Shown here one piece after another: positions 1-10,586 of a DNA stretch of 64,000 nt (its first letter is position 1; each line of letters opens with the position of its first letter). The stretch spans positions 1 through 64,000 of the forward strand of contig CABXVZ010000003.1 of assembly GCA_902515765.1 (NCBI GenBank), given 5' to 3'. The notes below the pieces were generated by a model, which saw nothing but the letters and a program-made list of their open reading frames with translations, did not search any database and was not told the DNA's origin. Made by a program: the position numbers and the translations under genes. The stretch is from an uncultured Alphaproteobacteria bacterium (GTDB lineage Bacteria > Pseudomonadota > Alphaproteobacteria > HIMB59).

Positions 1-953
1 GCTTTCCTCTCCCCCTTTAATGGATTTGATGCATTCATATTAGTTTCAGTCATTCCATAGCGCTCTAAAATTTTATGTCCTGTTATATTTTCAAATTGAT
101 TATGGGTTTTTTCAAGTAATGGGGCGCTTCCTGAGATAAATAATCTCATATTACTAGTTAAGGATTTAGTGAGTCTTTTATCTTTTAACAGCCTGGCATA
201 GAATGTAGGAACTCCCATCAAAAGTGTAGAATTTGGTATTGCTTCAATTATTAAATCTAAATTAAACCCTTTTATAAATCTAATTGATGCGCCAGCTATC
301 ATAGAAGTATTAATTGCCACAAATAGACCATGAGTATGATAAATAGGAAGAGAATGAATTAATTGATCTTTATTTGATATTTCCCATAAATCACCCAGTG
401 CTTTTGAATTGGAAACTAGGTTTTCTTGAGAAAGCATTGCTCCTTTGGGTTTACCTGTGGTTCCAGATGTGTATAAAAGAGCTGCTAAATCATTTAAATT
501 CCTTTCAATAGGTTCAAAGTAATTTGAATAAGTATCTAAAGACTCAGTTAATTTTCCGCTACCATCCTTGTTCAATGATAGAATTTTACAATTAATTTCA
601 TCACAAATTGGCTTTAATTCATTTATATTGTTTTCTTCACAGATAAAAAAAGAAGGACGGGCATCTTTTATAAAGTAAATAGTTTCATTGATTGTATAAC
701 TAGAATTTAAAGGTAAATAAACAGTGCCAGTAAGAATAGATGTTAGATATACAGATAAGGCCTCTTTGGACTTTGGAGATTTTACCAAAATAATATCTCC
801 TGTATTTAAGCCTAAGTTAGTTAACTTATGTGAAACTTTAGAGGCAAAAGCTATAAAATCTTTATATGTGATAGAACTTCCATCATCTTCAAATAAGAAG
901 TTTTTATCATTATCTAAATTAGGTTTAATTAAATTTAAATATAAGGAATTCAT
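1..953 (-). CDS. Acyl-CoA synthetase (AMP-binding family, malonyl-CoA synthetase-like), C-terminus truncated by window edge
   Basis: Reverse-strand translation from ATG at 953 gives MNSLYLNLIKPNLDN..., AMP-binding motif LLYTSGTTGKPKGAMLSQ and SLPIYHTHGLFVAINTSMIAGAS, as in MatB-type ligases; absent from the ORF track because it runs off the edge. Confidence 0.8.
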   Translation of the reverse strand, partial: MNSLYLNLIKPNLDNDKNFLFEDDGSSITYKDFIAFASKVSHKLTNLGLNTGDIILVKSPKSKEALSVYLTSILTGTVYLPLNSSYTINETIYFIKDARPSFFICEENNINELKPICDEINCKILSLNKDGSGKLTESLDTYSNYFEPIERNLNDLAALLYTSGTTGKPKGAMLSQENLVSNSKALGDLWEISNKDQLIHSLPIYHTHGLFVAINTSMIAGASIRFIKGFNLDLIIEAIPNSTLLMGVPTFYARLLKDKRLTKSLTSNMRLFISGSAPLLEKTHNQFENITGHKILERYGMTETNMNASNPLKGERK

Positions 954-1028
954 AATAAGTAACTATATTAGCTGAATACTAAAGTAATATTCATTATTAA
1001 AAATAACTTTGAAAAGGGATAATTTAGT

Positions 1029-1055
1029 AGGCTCTGCATTAAAATTGCAGAGCCT
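1029..1055 (-). terminator. Hairpin (10-bp stem) just downstream of the betaine-type SBP gene
   Basis: AGGCTCTGCA ttaaaat TGCAGAGCCT; no strong T-tract, so terminator or mRNA-stabilising stem. Confidence 0.5.
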
Positions 1056-1072
1056 TAAAATGATTTAATATT

Positions 1073-2074
1073 TTATGGAAGCCATGATTCCCAAGTGGAT
1101 TTATTATTAGCTTTCCACTCAGCAACTACATCATTGAGTTCCGCGCCTTCTCTAACTGCAACTAACATTGCTGCTTGATCTGCGTTAGATAATGCCATTT
1201 TGCCAAAAAATTCTAATGCTTTTTGGTTTTCTGGTTTTGCGAAAGTCTCTGGATTACCATAATTCATTGGGTAATCAACAGCCCAGCCTGTTCCAGGCCA
1301 CTTATCTGGTCCACATACTTCCCAATTATTAGCTTCGGTGAAAGTTTCACAAGGTGCATTAGGAGCTAACTTTACACCCACTAATTCATTAACACCAAAG
1401 AACCAATGAGGTTCCCAAAGATACATTAAGAATGGCTCACCTCTATCATACATACCTTGTGCTTCTGCTAGAGAGGCAGTTTCAGTACCTAATTCGTCAG
1501 CGATAAAGTCTAGACCAAGTACATCTAATCTTTTTTGATCATGGCAATTCCAACCAGCAACTGGACAACCAATTAATCTTCCTTTGTCACCAGTTTCCAT
1601 AGTAGCAAAATCAGATTTAAAGTCATTTAGATCAGTATAATCTTGGAAATCAGGATTAGCGTCTGCCCAATATTTTGGAACGTAGTAATCTGACATTCCA
1701 GTAATACCGACAGTTCCTAATATTGTAACACTTCCATCACCAGAGTAGGTCATCTTAACTTCTCCTCCATGAATCAGATCACCATTAAACATTATTTCAT
1801 CAGCTTCTGCGTAACTAGGCCAAGATTCACAAGCAAAATCAATATCTCCGGCAGCAATGGCTTCCCAGAGACCTGTTCCTGATGCAAATACTATTCTATC
1901 AATTTCATATCCTAGCTCATCTTCAAGTATACTTACGGCTACTTGACATGATATTTCTCCACCAGTCCAGTCAGCTATGGCTGCCAAAAGTTTTTCAGCA
2001 CTAGCCTTAGATGCCGTCATAGAAAAGAGCATAGAAGATAGAATAAAAGTAATAAGTAATTTAGATATTTTCAT
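1073..2074 (-). CDS. Glycine betaine/proline/carnitine-type ABC transporter substrate-binding protein (OpuAC family)
   Basis: Signal peptide, then LLAAIADWTGGEISCQVAVSILEDELGYEI and ACESWPSYAEADE, typical of OpuAC-type SBPs. Confidence 0.85.
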   Translation of the reverse strand: MKISKLLITFILSSMLFSMTASKASAEKLLAAIADWTGGEISCQVAVSILEDELGYEIDRIVFASGTGLWEAIAAGDIDFACESWPSYAEADEIMFNGDLIHGGEVKMTYSGDGSVTILGTVGITGMSDYYVPKYWADANPDFQDYTDLNDFKSDFATMETGDKGRLIGCPVAGWNCHDQKRLDVLGLDFIADELGTETASLAEAQGMYDRGEPFLMYLWEPHWFFGVNELVGVKLAPNAPCETFTEANNWEVCGPDKWPGTGWAVDYPMNYGNPETFAKPENQKALEFFGKMALSNADQAAMLVAVREGAELNDVVAEWKANNKSTWESWLP

Positions 2075-2209
2075 AAATTATTCCTCCCATTTAAAAGATT
2101 ATTTTAGCAAAAAAAAAACAAAAGTTAATATGCATTTTAAACATTAATGAATAGAAATTATAAAGATTTAATTTTTATTAATTAGGTAAGTATATTAATA
2201 TCTTTAATT

Positions 2210-3094
2210 ATGGCTAATAAAGTATTTTTAACATGTGCGATTAATGGATCTGGCGATACTGCTTCAAAACATCCTGATCTTCCAAAAACACCCAAACAAA
2301 TTGCTAAATCTGCAATAGAATCCGCTAATGCTGGTGCCGCTATAGTTCATATACACGTAAGAGAGGAAGATGGAAGACCAAGTAGAAAATTTGAATTCTA
2401 CGAAGAGGTTGTTGAGACAATTAGATCTAGTGATACTGATGTCATTTTAAATTTAACAACAGGTATGGGTGGTGACTTAGACATAGGAGAAAACGATCCA
2501 ATGAATTTTGGTCCATACACTGATATGGCCAATATTTCAGAAAGAATTTCTCACGTCGAAAAACTTCTACCAGAAATATGCACGCTAGATGCGGGCACAC
2601 TTAATTTTGGTGATAGTACAACAATAGCTATCAACACACCAAATGATCTTCGAAAAGCAGCTAAAAGATTGCAAGACTTAGGAGTCAAACCAGAAATAGA
2701 AGCTTTTGATTTAGGAAATATGTGGTTTGGTGCGCAACTTTATAAAGAAGGATTATTAAGTGATCCACCAATGTTTCAGATGTGTTTAGGTATACCATGG
2801 GGTGCTCCAGCAACAACATTAGCTATGCTTGCCATGAAAGATATTATGCCTCAAGAAGGTGTATGGTCAGCTTTTGCTATTTCAAAAAATGAAATGCCTT
2901 TTGTAGCACAAACAGTTTTAATGGGTGGTAATCCCAGAGTGGGTTTAGAAGATAATTTGTACTTATCTAAAGGTAAGCTTGCAACAAACCCCCAATTAGT
3001 TGAAAAGGCTTTAAGAATTGTAAATGAACTTGGTTTTTCAGCTATGACGCCCTCAGAGACAAGAGAAAAATTAAAACTTGTTAAACACAAGTAG
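2210..3094 (+). CDS. BKACE (DUF849) beta-keto acid cleavage enzyme, possibly 3-dehydrocarnitine cleavage
   Basis: KVFLTCAINGSGDTASKHPDLPKTPKQIA...AAIVHIHVREEDGRPS...DAGTLNFG is the BKACE signature; adjacent to a carnitine-dehydrogenase-like gene. Confidence 0.85.
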   Translation: MANKVFLTCAINGSGDTASKHPDLPKTPKQIAKSAIESANAGAAIVHIHVREEDGRPSRKFEFYEEVVETIRSSDTDVILNLTTGMGGDLDIGENDPMNFGPYTDMANISERISHVEKLLPEICTLDAGTLNFGDSTTIAINTPNDLRKAAKRLQDLGVKPEIEAFDLGNMWFGAQLYKEGLLSDPPMFQMCLGIPWGAPATTLAMLAMKDIMPQEGVWSAFAISKNEMPFVAQTVLMGGNPRVGLEDNLYLSKGKLATNPQLVEKALRIVNELGFSAMTPSETREKLKLVKHK

Positions 3095-4034
3095 TAAAAA
3101 TTTTAAAAAAGTTGCTGTTATAGGAACTGGTGTTATAGGAACTGGATGGATTATTCGTTTCTTAGCTCATAATAAAATTATCTATGCTTTTGATAAGGAT
3201 TTTGAGTTACATAAAAAATCAATTAAAGAAATCAAAAGAACATGGCCGCATGTAAGAAAATTTTATGGTAAAACAAGACTCAATCTTCAAAACCTCAAAT
3301 ATTGTCATTCAATTGAAGAAGCAACAAAAGAAGCTGATTTTATTCAGGAATGTGTAAGTGAAAACTATTTATTAAAAACAAATCTAATGAAAATAATTGG
3401 AGAAAAATCAAAAACTAATGCAATTATTTCATCCAGTTCTTCTGGTTTACTTCCAACGAGAATTTATTCAAAATGTAAAAATGCAGAACGTACTATTATA
3501 GGTCATCCATTTAATCCAGTTTATTTGCTTCCTGCTGTAGAAATTGTTTCTGGAAAAAAAACATCAAAATTAATAATCAATAAAACTTTTCAATTTTACA
3601 AATCTATATCTATGAATCCTATTATAGTCAAAAATGAACTACCAGGATATTTATCGGACAGATTACAAGAAGCATTGTGGAGAGAAGGACTACATATAAT
3701 TAGTGAAGGTTATGCAACAACACAAGATTTAGATAGAGCTATAGAAGATGGTCCGGGATTAAGATGGTCATTAATGGGTACTTTTTTAACTTTTCATCTG
3801 GCTGGAGGAAACTCTGGAATGAGTCATATGTTAGAACAATTTGGGCCTGCTTTAAAACTCCCATGGACGAAATTAAAAGCACCTAAGTTAACGAAAAAAT
3901 TAGTAAATAAATTAGTTGAGGGAACTAAGAGACAATCTAAAGGAAAATCAGTTACAGAAATTTCAAATATTAGAGATGAGTACTTAGTTGAACTCTTAAA
4001 GTTAAGAAAAAAATTCGAAAAGAAATTAAGATAA
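3078..4034 (+). CDS. L-carnitine dehydrogenase / 3-hydroxyacyl-CoA dehydrogenase family protein
   Basis: Rossmann motif KVAVIGTGVIGTGWIIRFLAHN, GHPFNPVYLLPAVEIV, DRLQEALWREGLHII; TTG start overlaps the BKACE stop. Confidence 0.8.
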   Translation: MLNTSSKNFKKVAVIGTGVIGTGWIIRFLAHNKIIYAFDKDFELHKKSIKEIKRTWPHVRKFYGKTRLNLQNLKYCHSIEEATKEADFIQECVSENYLLKTNLMKIIGEKSKTNAIISSSSSGLLPTRIYSKCKNAERTIIGHPFNPVYLLPAVEIVSGKKTSKLIINKTFQFYKSISMNPIIVKNELPGYLSDRLQEALWREGLHIISEGYATTQDLDRAIEDGPGLRWSLMGTFLTFHLAGGNSGMSHMLEQFGPALKLPWTKLKAPKLTKKLVNKLVEGTKRQSKGKSVTEISNIRDEYLVELLKLRKKFEKKLR

Positions 4035-4035
4035 A

Positions 4036-4824
4036 TTAATCCATTCTTTCTGTATTACCATCTACTGAAATAATTTGACCTGAAACCTTGCTAGAGTCAT
4101 CTGAAATTAAGAAAGAACACATTTTTGCAATATCATCTTCGTATATCCACTGTTTCATTGAACTCATTGATACAAAGTCTTTTTCGATACTCTTAACAGA
4201 TTTATTAGTAACTTTTGATTTAGCTTTAATTACTCTATTCATTCTATCCCCTTTTACAGAACCAGGGCAAATAGCATTTGATCTAATATTAAATTTTCCA
4301 AGTTCCATTGCTAAAGTTTTGGTTATACCTATAACAGCCCATTTACTTGCAGCATAAGCAGATCTATTTGGAAAACCATAAATTCCTGCTGTTGAAGAAA
4401 TATTTATAATAGAGCCATTCTTAGATTTTTTTAAAAGAGATATAGCTGATTTGGTAAAATAGAAGTAACTATTAATATTTGTGTTAAGAGTTTTATCCCA
4501 TTCTGTTGAGACTATTTTTTCAAGTGAGGCCGTAGGACCAGATATTCCTATATTATTTATAAGTGCATCAATTTTTTTAGTTTGCTTTTTAATGTTATTA
4601 AAAAATCTTTTAACTTGATCTTCTTGTGAAGTATCACATTCAAAAATAAATAATTTTTTACCGTTTAAAGGATTTCGTTTTAGTTTTTCTATAAATTTTA
4701 AATTGATATCACAAACATATACATATGCACCTCGGGACAAACATAACTTTGTTGTTGCCAATCCAATACCTGAAGCACCAGCGGTAATAACAATTTTTTT
4801 ATTTTTGAGGGTATTATTTTCCAT
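4036..4824 (-). CDS. SDR family oxidoreductase
   Basis: TAGASGIGLATTKL, NNIGISG, SAYAASKWAV, CPGSV motifs. Confidence 0.9.
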   Translation of the reverse strand: MENNTLKNKKIVITAGASGIGLATTKLCLSRGAYVYVCDINLKFIEKLKRNPLNGKKLFIFECDTSQEDQVKRFFNNIKKQTKKIDALINNIGISGPTASLEKIVSTEWDKTLNTNINSYFYFTKSAISLLKKSKNGSIINISSTAGIYGFPNRSAYAASKWAVIGITKTLAMELGKFNIRSNAICPGSVKGDRMNRVIKAKSKVTNKSVKSIEKDFVSMSSMKQWIYEDDIAKMCSFLISDDSSKVSGQIISVDGNTERMD

Positions 4825-6013
4825 TAAATAATACCTCTTCTTTTTTTGAAGGAATTGAGCGATCTAGACCACGAACTATTTTTTTTTCTAGGTCAATAAA
4901 AGGGAGGTTAACTACTTTTGCTTCATAGAAATCCCCACCTGGAAGTTCTAACAACAGATCTTGTCCTATCCATGAGTCAGGTTCATAAAACCTTACATAT
5001 CCTATTCCTATTTGCAACGTAGGTGATGGAACACCAGCAGTTACGTAACCCACAATTTTATTTTTAAGTATCACTTTAGAACCTGCTGCAGGGACTGCTT
5101 TTTCACAGGTTAAGCCAAAAAGACAGGTTCTTTTATCTTTTTCTTTTAAAGAGTCTTTTCCAATGAAATCACTTTTATCCATATTTACAAAGAGACCAAG
5201 TCCAGCTTCAAAAGGTGTCATAGATGTATCTATATCTGTTAAATTACCAAATATTCCACCCTCAATACGTCTTATCGTCATTGCTCTTGAAGCTGAAAAT
5301 TCCATTCCAAATGGTTTACCACATTCCATTAAATGATCCCACAAAGCCAAATGATCAGTTTTTAGTCCATCTGAGAATATTTCAAAACCTAATTCATTAG
5401 TAAAGCCAGTCCTTGAAACATAAAGTTTTTGTCCTCCGATATCAAAAAAACCAGATCTAAAATATTTCATGTTTTCATCTATTATTCCTCTAGAGGCTTT
5501 TTTCATTATTTCTAAAGAAGCTGGTCCCTGTATTTGTAACACACGAGATTTAGGATCAGTAATTTTGATATTATAGTTTGAACTGTGTGCTATGAGCCAA
5601 TCTTCAAAAGGACCATCAGCTTGAACATACCAATACTTATTGTCATTAAATTTAAATATAACCCCATCCATAAAAATTCCACCTTGAGGTGTACAGGCAA
5701 GAGAGTAGTACCCCCTTCCTTCTTGAACGTTTTTAATATCTCTCGTTAATACTTTATTTAGGAATGAGTTGGCATCTGGTCCTGATATCTCTATTGGTTT
5801 TTCTGGAACATCAAAAATTACCGCTTTTTGCCTTAGTAGCCAATATTTTTCAATTGGATCCTCATCTATTTGCATTGGAAAATATCTTCCAGCATAAACA
5901 CCTCTTATCATATTGGGAGTATTTGTTCGTTCAATAAAAGGTGACTCTTCAAATCGACGAGCACTAATTGTTATAGTACTTTTTAAATCAGACTCTTCTT
6001 GAAGGTTACCCAT
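4814..6013 (-). CDS. GcvT-family aminomethyltransferase (DmdA / glycine-cleavage T-like demethylase)
   Basis: EISGPDANSFLNKVLTRDI, CTPQGGIFMDGVIFK, LQIQGPASLEIM, SRTGFTNELGFEIF, FEAGLGLFV are GcvT/DmdA-fold hallmarks. Confidence 0.8.
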   Translation of the reverse strand: MGNLQEESDLKSTITISARRFEESPFIERTNTPNMIRGVYAGRYFPMQIDEDPIEKYWLLRQKAVIFDVPEKPIEISGPDANSFLNKVLTRDIKNVQEGRGYYSLACTPQGGIFMDGVIFKFNDNKYWYVQADGPFEDWLIAHSSNYNIKITDPKSRVLQIQGPASLEIMKKASRGIIDENMKYFRSGFFDIGGQKLYVSRTGFTNELGFEIFSDGLKTDHLALWDHLMECGKPFGMEFSASRAMTIRRIEGGIFGNLTDIDTSMTPFEAGLGLFVNMDKSDFIGKDSLKEKDKRTCLFGLTCEKAVPAAGSKVILKNKIVGYVTAGVPSPTLQIGIGYVRFYEPDSWIGQDLLLELPGGDFYEAKVVNLPFIDLEKKIVRGLDRSIPSKKEEVLFNGK

Positions 6014-6045
6014 TAATTATACTTTTAATTTTTATCATTAAATAT

Positions 6046-8364
6046 TTAATTTTCACGAATAATTATTGGAGGTACATGAGCAGTAACTATTGGTGCTTTA
6101 TTTTTACAAAGCTCTATATCAATGAGGCAAGAATGAGCAATAGGACCCTGTCCAAGTTTTGAGGTTCCTTTATCTCTAGTTAATACATTTGGATTTCCAT
6201 GCTTACAAAGGGTATTAATTTTTTTTGGATCTTCTGGATCATACCATGCACCTGTACTAATTTGAACAACACCTTTTCTTACTTTATTATTAATATTAAC
6301 TCCTGCTAAACAAGCTCCCCTATCGTTAAAAAGTTTAACAATATCTCCATTTTTAATTTTTCTATCCTCTGCATCTTTAGGGTTCATTTCAATTGGCTCT
6401 CTACCCTGAATTTTAAATGATTTACTAAAACTTCCATGATCCATTTGACTGTGTAGTTTGTCTTTAGGTTGATTAGAAATTAAATGGAGAGGGTAAGGTT
6501 TATTTTTCATTCCCAACCATTCACATGGCTCCATCCAGACAGGATGTCCAGGACAGTCATCGTATTTGAAACTATCTACAGTTCTTGAAAATATTTCGAT
6601 TTTACCACTAGGAGTATTTAAGGGATTATTTAAAGGATCTTTACGAAAATCTTTTAGCATGATTGTGTGTTCTTTTGGGGGTTTTACTTTAAACCATCCT
6701 TTTTTAAGAAACTCTTTATAGGATGGAATCTCAATATTTGAGTCAGAGCATTGTTTTAAGGTTTGTTCATATATCCATTCTTGCCATTGGTCTTGATTTT
6801 TTCCCTCTGTAAAATCTTGCTCTAAGCCCATAACCCGAGAAATACCTTTAAATATTTCAAAATCATTTTTAGCTTTACCGTGTGGTTCAATTAATTTAGA
6901 CATAGAAACTACATAAGGATCTCTAGGCGTCATCATGATATCTTTGCGTTCAAGAGGGGTCGTACAAGGCAAAACTATATCAGATCTTTTTGCTAGAGAG
7001 TTCCAACACCATTCGTTGCAAATAATAGTATCAGGTTTTTGCCAAGCTAAATTTAGTCTATTTAAATCTTGGTGATGATGGAATGGATTTCCACCTGCCC
7101 AATAAACTATCTTTATATTTGGATAGGTATAGGTAGATCCATCAAAATCAAATTTTTCTCCAGGTTTAAGCAACAGATCACTTATTCTTGCTACAGGAAT
7201 AAAATCATCAATCTTATTTTCAGTTTGGGGAAATGCCGCTCCAGGAATAATAGTAAATTGACCTCCAATATGATTTGTAGCACTATACCCAAAACCAAAA
7301 CCCCCACCTGGTAGACCAATTTGGCCAATCATAGAGGCTAGCATGATTGCAGCCCAAAAGGGCTGTTCCCCATGATCTTGACGAGTCAGTGACCAGCTAA
7401 CTGAAATCATTGTTCTTCTAGAAACCATAGTTCTCGCTAGTTGTTTAATTTTATCAGAAGAAATTTCACTTATTTCTGAAGCCCAATCTGCATCTTTTTC
7501 AACTCCATCATTTTTACCTAAAAGATATTCAAGGAACTGATCAAAACCTTCTGTGTGGCTCTGTAGAAATTCTTTATCACTTAACTTCTCTACATGGAGA
7601 GTATGGGCAATTCCTAACATAATTGCAGTATCGGTATTTGGGCGTAAGGCATACCATTCTCCGTTGACCTCATCTAATAGATCAGATTTTAAAGGACTAA
7701 AATTAATAAATTTAATTCCAGCTTCAGCTGTTTCGATTATATTTTTTTTTTGATTATGGCTGCCTGTTCCACCTTGAGAAATCTGACCATTTTTTAGAGG
7801 AACACCTCCAAAACAAACAAATAATTCGGTGTTTTCTTTAATTGAATCCCAACTAGTGCACGTATCAAGATAAGTTCTATAGCTCCCTAATATATGTGGG
7901 ACCATTGCTTCTGCTGCCGCAAAACTATATGTAAATTTTGATCTGGTATAACCTCCTATGCAATTCAAAAATCGATGGAGCTGACTTTGTGCGTGATGAA
8001 ATCTTCCAGCGCTAGCCCAACCATAAGAGCCTCCGAATATTGAAGAGTTACCAAAATTATTTCTTACCCTATTTAATTCATCTGCTATTATTTTTTCAGC
8101 TTCATCCCAAGAAACTGCAATATATGAGTCGACACCTCTTAAGTTATTTTTAGATCCTGGTCCACTTTCTAACCAACTTTTTCTTACCATTGGTGCATCA
8201 ATACGAGTTGAATTATTATGAATATCTAAGATACCGGAACCAATAGGAGAAGGATCAGTATCATGCTCCCACCCTAAAAGTTTTTCTATTTTACCGTTTT
8301 TTATCTTGGCACGATAAGTTCCCCAATGTGATCCTGTTAATGGAAGATCATTCTCATGATCCAT
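6046..8364 (-). CDS. Molybdopterin oxidoreductase, TorA/DorA/BisC subfamily (S-/N-oxide reductase-like), no obvious signal peptide
   Basis: GGSYGWASAGRFHHAQSQLHRFLNCIGGYT, SVSWSLTRQDHGEQPFWAAIMLASMIGQIGLPGGGFGFGY, WAGGNPFHHHQDLNRL, C-terminal molybdopterin dinucleotide-binding region. Confidence 0.88.
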   Translation of the reverse strand: MDHENDLPLTGSHWGTYRAKIKNGKIEKLLGWEHDTDPSPIGSGILDIHNNSTRIDAPMVRKSWLESGPGSKNNLRGVDSYIAVSWDEAEKIIADELNRVRNNFGNSSIFGGSYGWASAGRFHHAQSQLHRFLNCIGGYTRSKFTYSFAAAEAMVPHILGSYRTYLDTCTSWDSIKENTELFVCFGGVPLKNGQISQGGTGSHNQKKNIIETAEAGIKFINFSPLKSDLLDEVNGEWYALRPNTDTAIMLGIAHTLHVEKLSDKEFLQSHTEGFDQFLEYLLGKNDGVEKDADWASEISEISSDKIKQLARTMVSRRTMISVSWSLTRQDHGEQPFWAAIMLASMIGQIGLPGGGFGFGYSATNHIGGQFTIIPGAAFPQTENKIDDFIPVARISDLLLKPGEKFDFDGSTYTYPNIKIVYWAGGNPFHHHQDLNRLNLAWQKPDTIICNEWCWNSLAKRSDIVLPCTTPLERKDIMMTPRDPYVVSMSKLIEPHGKAKNDFEIFKGISRVMGLEQDFTEGKNQDQWQEWIYEQTLKQCSDSNIEIPSYKEFLKKGWFKVKPPKEHTIMLKDFRKDPLNNPLNTPSGKIEIFSRTVDSFKYDDCPGHPVWMEPCEWLGMKNKPYPLHLISNQPKDKLHSQMDHGSFSKSFKIQGREPIEMNPKDAEDRKIKNGDIVKLFNDRGACLAGVNINNKVRKGVVQISTGAWYDPEDPKKINTLCKHGNPNVLTRDKGTSKLGQGPIAHSCLIDIELCKNKAPIVTAHVPPIIIREN

Positions 8365-10487
8365 TAAGATTTATCTAATCCTAAAGCTATTCTTTGTTTC
8401 TTTGTCCAGGCATGGGATATTCTATCTATAATAATTGCTAGTAGCACTATTGCCAAACCAGCAGACAACCCTCTTCCGGTATCTGATCTTTGAAGAGCAT
8501 TAAAAACTTGAAGGCCTAAGCCTTTTCCTCCAATCAAAGGTGTAACTATCTGCATTGCAAATGCCATAATTACAGTTTGATTGAAGCCCATCACAAGACT
8601 GGGAACTGCTAGTGGAAATTTAACTTTGTTTAAGGTTTGAATACCCGTTCCACCAAATGACCTTGAAACCTCTGAGTAGGATCCAGATACTTGGGATAAA
8701 CCAAGTGCGGTCAATCTTATAATAGGAGGTACAGCATAAATAACGGTGGCAATTACAGCTGATACTATATTTCCACCAAAAAACATTAAAACTGGGATGA
8801 GATAGCAAAAATAAGGAAGAGTTTGCATAGCATCTAAGACAACGTTTTGTATATCTCTATACCACTTATTATAAGAAGCTATAATTCCAAGAGGTACTCC
8901 GATTACAAAACAAATTAAAACGGAAACCAAGACAGATGATAAAGTAATCATTGAATGCATCCACATACCGCTAGCGCCTATGAAAGCTAATAATAATGCT
9001 GTGATTGTTGCAAATCTTATACCAACAGTGAAATAACCTATGATAATAAAAACTGTCATTGTGTACCACCAGGGTGTGTGAGTAAGAAATAAATTTAATG
9101 GATTGAGTAAATACAAATATACAAATGCCCTCATTCCTTTAGCAAAAGCAATAAAACCAGGATCTAGTGTCATAGCTTTAACTGCATTCTCGATAGGTTT
9201 TTCTATGTCTATAGTCCAAGTTTCAGGGAATGAGCCAATTGTGTAAAAGTATGCATCAAATAAAAATATTAGAATGAATATTAATACTGATGAGAATAAA
9301 AAAAATCTTTGAATTATAAAATCTCTAACTAGTCCACTATAAGATTTTTTAAATATAGATATAAATTTATCAACTGTAATAGCAAAAAGATTAATGATAT
9401 TAGAAAAAATTATATAAGTTAATTTGACAATTAATCTAAAGGGTAATTCAATTAAATTTGCAATTGGGTACCTTTGCCAATTTTGAGGAAGTATATAAAA
9501 TTTTTGAACATCCTCTGGCAAAGTCTGTCTATCTTTAGTGATGGCACTACTTATTCTGTCAAACATTATTGCCATAAATAAGATACATAGTCCTGCCTCC
9601 ATTGCGTAACCCACATCTAATTTTCTAATTGCTTGCCATACTTGACCACCCAAACCCTCTGCACCTATAAAAGTAGCTAAAACAACTAAGGCCAAAGCCA
9701 TCATGATAGTTTGATTAACACCCATCATAATACTAGGTAATGCCATTGGAATTTTGATTTTAAATAAAAGTTGTATTTTGTTTGAACCAAAAGACTCTGC
9801 GGACTCAATAGTTTCTTTTGAAACTTGTCTGATTCCTAAATTAGTTAATCTTATTATAGGAGGCATAGCATAAATCAGAGTTGCTATAATAGCCGGAGCT
9901 CCACCAATGCCAAAAAAAAACATGGCAGGAAATAGATAAACAAAGGCTGGCATAACCTGCATAGTATCAAGAATAGGTTTTAAGAAATTTTCAAATCTAT
10001 CACTTTGTGAACTAAATATTCCAAGAATTACACCAAAGATTATTGATAAAATTACAGATAAACCCATTAAAGATAAAGTTTGCATGGACACATCCCACAT
10101 ATCTACTGCTCCCCAAAAATAAACTGTGAAAATACAAAATAAAGAGAGCTTTATACCGCCATATGCTAAGGCTGGAAGAGCAACTAAAGACATTACTAAT
10201 ATCCATGGGGAAGTGACAAAGAAATTTTCTAATGCCGTATAACCAGCTTTAAGAAAAGAAGCAAACAATCTAGTAATCCATCTATAGTTCTCTTTCAAAT
10301 AATCTTCTCCCGCATTAATCCATGCAGTAAATTTGAATTCATCCGTAATAGATTTGGGGAATACAGAGGGATCCTCATTAATTATTGAGAGATAATAAGC
10401 AATAGCACCTAATACAAATATACTTAAGTAAACTATTAAATTTTTATTAAATTTATACTTATCCTCAATGTTTTGCATAACAGCCAT
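8364..10487 (-). CDS. ProW-like ABC transporter permease with two fused permease domains
   Basis: Two copies of the permease core: YAMPPIIRLTNLGIRQVSKETIESAESFG and YAVPPIIRLTALGLSQVSGSYSEVSRSFG, each followed by an EGLGGQVW/KGLGLQVF-type motif. Confidence 0.9.
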   Translation of the reverse strand: MAVMQNIEDKYKFNKNLIVYLSIFVLGAIAYYLSIINEDPSVFPKSITDEFKFTAWINAGEDYLKENYRWITRLFASFLKAGYTALENFFVTSPWILVMSLVALPALAYGGIKLSLFCIFTVYFWGAVDMWDVSMQTLSLMGLSVILSIIFGVILGIFSSQSDRFENFLKPILDTMQVMPAFVYLFPAMFFFGIGGAPAIIATLIYAMPPIIRLTNLGIRQVSKETIESAESFGSNKIQLLFKIKIPMALPSIMMGVNQTIMMALALVVLATFIGAEGLGGQVWQAIRKLDVGYAMEAGLCILFMAIMFDRISSAITKDRQTLPEDVQKFYILPQNWQRYPIANLIELPFRLIVKLTYIIFSNIINLFAITVDKFISIFKKSYSGLVRDFIIQRFFLFSSVLIFILIFLFDAYFYTIGSFPETWTIDIEKPIENAVKAMTLDPGFIAFAKGMRAFVYLYLLNPLNLFLTHTPWWYTMTVFIIIGYFTVGIRFATITALLLAFIGASGMWMHSMITLSSVLVSVLICFVIGVPLGIIASYNKWYRDIQNVVLDAMQTLPYFCYLIPVLMFFGGNIVSAVIATVIYAVPPIIRLTALGLSQVSGSYSEVSRSFGGTGIQTLNKVKFPLAVPSLVMGFNQTVIMAFAMQIVTPLIGGKGLGLQVFNALQRSDTGRGLSAGLAIVLLAIIIDRISHAWTKKQRIALGLDKS

Positions 10488-10586
10488 AATTTAAAAATAT
10501 AATTCCTTGATATATGAATTTATAAAAATTCTTGTATTTTAAAAGTATTAATTCACAATTATAGTGATTTAGTGGTTATATAGGTT

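Noticed and set aside
724-975. 83-aa plus-strand ORF
   Set aside because: Lies antisense within the truncated acyl-CoA synthetase, whose motifs are clear on the minus strand.
2851-3090. Antisense ORF inside BKACE, representative of ~35 short antisense or alternate-frame ORFs in the track (e.g. 7069, 8620, 10700, 14330, 20073, 28291, 35405, 47111, 52315, 56188, 57145, 58960)
   Set aside because: All overlap well-supported genes on another frame or strand and show no independent domain or RBS evidence.
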